Shown here one piece after another: positions 61,761 to 64,000 of a DNA stretch of 64,000 bases. The notes under the pieces were generated by a model. The model saw only the letters and a list, made by a program, of their open reading frames with translations. It searched no databases and was not told the DNA's origin. The position numbers and the translations under genes were made by a program. The stretch is from NCBI RefSeq assembly GCF_015354345.1, contig NZ_JADKYS010000003.1, forward strand, positions 92,856-156,855. Reading direction: 5' to 3'. How positions within the stretch are numbered: the stretch's first letter is position 1; the number at the start of each line of letters is the position of its first letter. The stretch is from Methylophilus sp. 14. GTDB taxonomy: Bacteria; Pseudomonadota; Gammaproteobacteria; Burkholderiales; Methylophilaceae.

Positions 61761-64000
61761 ATGAATAAAAATACCATCAAGCCATTGCTGCTTGCCATTG
61801 TGTCTGCTTATGCAGCGCAGGCAATGACTGTGCAGGCTGAGGACGTTAAATTGGAAAAGGTTGAGGTTGTGGGCACCACACCGCTGCCAGGTGTCGGTCT
61901 GCCACTGGAAAAAGTGCCTGCCAACGTGCAGTCCGCCAAGGGCAAGCAGATTGTGAATCAGCATAGCAATACCATCGCTGATTTTATGAATAACAACCTG
62001 GTGGGGGTGAGTGTCAATGAAACCCAGAACAACCCGTTTCAGCCAGATGTCTTGTTCCGTGGCTTTACTGCATCGCCATTGCTCGGGACTCCACAAGGCC
62101 TGTCTGTGTTTGTGGATGGTGTTCGTGTGAATGAGCCTTTCGGCGATGTGGTCAACTGGGATTTAATTCCGGTGAATGCGATTGCTAACATGAACTTGAT
62201 TCCTGGCTCTAACCCTGTTTTTGGCTTAAACACGCTGGGGGGCGCTTTGTCTGTCACGACAAAAAATGGCCGTACCCACAAAGGTGGCGCGATTGAAACG
62301 AGCTTTGGTTCATGGGGTCGTAAAAACACTTCTGCTGAATTTGGCGGTGTATCAGAAGATAACTCAGTCGATTACTTTATTTCTGGCAACTACTTTGACG
62401 AAGATGGCTGGCGTGATTATTCGCCAAGCACGGTCAAGCAACTGTTTGGCAAAGTGGGCTGGCAAAATGAAACGACACGCCTGGAGTTAAGCTATACCGG
62501 TGCCGACAACAATATGATTGGTAACGGCTTGGTGCAAAAAGAGCTGATCCAGGATTTTGGCCGCAGCAGCATCAATACGCGCCCTGACCAAACCAAAAAC
62601 AGCATGAACTTTCTGAATTTGAATGGTAGCCACTGGTTTAACGACGATGTGCAGTTAACCGGTAATGTGTATTTCCGCCAATCTAACCGCAAAACCTTGA
62701 ACGGTGATGTGAATGATGATTTCAACGGCTCGGGTGCGCTGGATTTAGACGCGAATGGTGAAATTGATAGTACTGAGTTGGCCGCTGCGCTTGCAGCTTG
62801 CCAGGCTGGCACTAACTCTGAGGAGACTTGTTCAGGGGCATTGAACCGCAGCAATACGCGTCAAAGAGGACATGGCTTTAATACCCAGTTGACCTTTAAC
62901 CAGCCACTGTTTGAGAAGAAAAACCAGTTCATTGTGGGCGCTGGCTATGACTTTTCCAAAATCAAGTTTTCGCAATCTACTGAATTTGGCCTCATTAATG
63001 CCTCGCGTGGTGTGGATGCATTGGGGGAGCTGAGCGATGAAGCTGCTGTGAAACTGAATGGCAGAACCACTAGCTGGGGTGCATTTGTGACGGATACTTT
63101 GTCATTGACTGACCAATGGCATTTAACCATGTCTGGCCGCTACAACCATATCAAGGTTGAAAACCGTGACCGCCTGATTCCGGACGTTACTGATCCTGAG
63201 TCATTGTCTGGTAACCATAGCTTTAACCGCCTCAATCCTTCCGTTGGCCTGAACTTTACGCCTACACAAGCATTGACCATGTACGGTAGCTATAACGAAG
63301 GCATGCGTGCACCAACCTCTATGGAGTTAGGTTGTGCAAACCCGGCTGTGCCTTGCAAACTGCCAAATGCGATGGCAGGGGATCCGCCGTTGAAAAAAGT
63401 GGTGGCGAAAACCTTTGAAGTGGGTGCCCGAGGCCAGTTAACCGATAACATTCGTTGGTCTACAGCGGTATATCGCACTGAAAACCATGACGATATTCAG
63501 TTCATTGCCACCAACGCGACCAATGGCATGGGCTATTTTGACAATGTTGGTAAAACCCGTCGCGTAGGTCTGGATGCTGGTTTGAATGGGGTGACTGGCG
63601 ATTTGTCATGGAACGTGGGCTATAGCTTTGTGCGTGCGACTTACCAAACACCTTTTGAAATCACCAATCAGGTGAACTCGTCTTCTGACGGCACGGCTAT
63701 TCAGGTTAGCAAAGGCGATCGCTTGCCTAACCTGCCTGAGCATGCCCTGAAACTGCGTTTCCAATACCAAGTGACGTCGCAATGGTCTGTGGGTAGCAAT
63801 ATCAACACCTATTCAGACGTATATGTGCGTGGTAACGAGAACAACAGGCATCGTGCCAATGATGGTGATGATGAGCACGTACAGGATTCTGGCAAAGTGG
63901 GTGGTTTCACCATCGTTAATATCGATACCCGTTACCGTTTCGGCAGCAGTGGTTGGCAGTTCTTTGCTAAAGCTATCAATATTTTTGACAAAGAATATGC
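61761..64000 (+). CDS. TonB-dependent receptor, truncated by the window end, with EF-hand-like loop
   Basis: An outer-membrane transporter that takes up a metal complex or other scarce solute using TonB energy. The 746 visible residues have a signal peptide (about 1-26), a TonB-box-like VEVVGTT (35-41), a plug domain (about 45-170; VFVDGVRVNEPFGDV) and barrel strands to the edge. The C-terminus is outside the window. An insertion at about 315-360 holds an EF-hand loop: Asp328, Asp330, Asn332, Gly333, Ile335, Asp336, Glu339. It is followed by Cys347 and Cys357, which may form a disulfide. The substrate is not determined. Confidence 0.9.
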   Translation, partial: MNKNTIKPLLLAIVSAYAAQAMTVQAEDVKLEKVEVVGTTPLPGVGLPLEKVPANVQSAKGKQIVNQHSNTIADFMNNNLVGVSVNETQNNPFQPDVLFRGFTASPLLGTPQGLSVFVDGVRVNEPFGDVVNWDLIPVNAIANMNLIPGSNPVFGLNTLGGALSVTTKNGRTHKGGAIETSFGSWGRKNTSAEFGGVSEDNSVDYFISGNYFDEDGWRDYSPSTVKQLFGKVGWQNETTRLELSYTGADNNMIGNGLVQKELIQDFGRSSINTRPDQTKNSMNFLNLNGSHWFNDDVQLTGNVYFRQSNRKTLNGDVNDDFNGSGALDLDANGEIDSTELAAALAACQAGTNSEETCSGALNRSNTRQRGHGFNTQLTFNQPLFEKKNQFIVGAGYDFSKIKFSQSTEFGLINASRGVDALGELSDEAAVKLNGRTTSWGAFVTDTLSLTDQWHLTMSGRYNHIKVENRDRLIPDVTDPESLSGNHSFNRLNPSVGLNFTPTQALTMYGSYNEGMRAPTSMELGCANPAVPCKLPNAMAGDPPLKKVVAKTFEVGARGQLTDNIRWSTAVYRTENHDDIQFIATNATNGMGYFDNVGKTRRVGLDAGLNGVTGDLSWNVGYSFVRATYQTPFEITNQVNSSSDGTAIQVSKGDRLPNLPEHALKLRFQYQVTSQWSVGSNINTYSDVYVRGNENNRHRANDGDDEHVQDSGKVGGFTIVNIDTRYRFGSSGWQFFAKAINIFDKEY

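Overview
The window is chromosomal DNA of a methylotrophic betaproteobacterium, most likely of the family Methylophilaceae (Methylophilus/Methylotenera/Methylovorus relatives). The main evidence is a block of archaeal-type genes for tetrahydromethanopterin/methanofuran-type C1 cofactors (5.1-8.4 kb) set among ordinary betaproteobacterial genes: hflKC-hisZ-purA, ubiG-gph, recR-ybaB-dnaX, and yceD-rpmF-plsX-fab. I see no rRNA, tRNA, CRISPR, prophage or transposase gene. The region is almost entirely core genome.

Layout. 0-5 kb: end of a gene (probably hflX), hflK, hflC, a DUF2065 protein, hisZ, purA. 5-8.4 kb: four tightly packed C1-cofactor genes (flavoprotein, DHPS-like DUF6513, DUF447, mfnB). 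8.5-12.5 kb: an OmpA-type outer-membrane protein with a clear promoter and terminator, then an amidohydrolase, ubiG and gph. 12.5-18.2 kb, minus strand: an EAL-CBS-GGDEF signalling protein, recR, ybaB, dnaX and the SRP RNA. 18.4-22.1 kb: a diguanylate cyclase and a NarX-like kinase/LuxR-type regulator pair. 22.2-31.9 kb: a glycogen/alpha-glucan block (pgi and glgB on minus; glgC, a GH57 enzyme, malQ and a ROK glucokinase on plus). 31.9-34.8 kb: queG, tsaE, amiC. 34.8-35.3 kb: a non-coding structured inverted-repeat element. 35.4-41.9 kb: a Suv3-like helicase, mutL, a small secreted TonB-C-domain protein, a SnoaL-like protein divergent from an HxlR regulator, a PEP-CTERM protein, and an RsmI-like methyltransferase. 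42-47.5 kb, minus strand: a DUF4139 protein, maf, and a two-subunit pyruvate carboxylase with a long structured leader. 47.8-54.2 kb: yceD-rpmF-plsX-fabH-fabD-fabG-acpP-fabF. 54.3-55.4 kb: tpx and a tpx paralogue that has lost the peroxidatic cysteine. 55.6-61.5 kb: dnaE, accA, tilS. From 61.8 kb to the window end: a TonB-dependent receptor, cut by the edge, carrying an EF-hand-like loop.

How the genes work together. The C1-cofactor genes would supply the carrier used to oxidise formaldehyde. The glycogen block stores carbon, pyruvate carboxylase replenishes C4 acids, and fab plus accA make fatty acids. Three signalling genes point to c-di-GMP control.

Most noteworthy observations: (1) an inverted pair of non-coding repeats whose internal hairpins differ by compensatory base-pair changes; (2) a canonical EF-hand loop inside a TonB-dependent receptor; (3) a tandem Tpx paralogue with Cys replaced by Ser at the active site; (4) a possible pseudoknot RNA in the pycA leader; (5) queG and tsaE start codons overlapping head to head in one CATG; (6) several genes whose ATG sits 6 nt after a -10 box, suggesting leaderless transcripts. 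Homology assignments are from memory of protein families; no searches were run.
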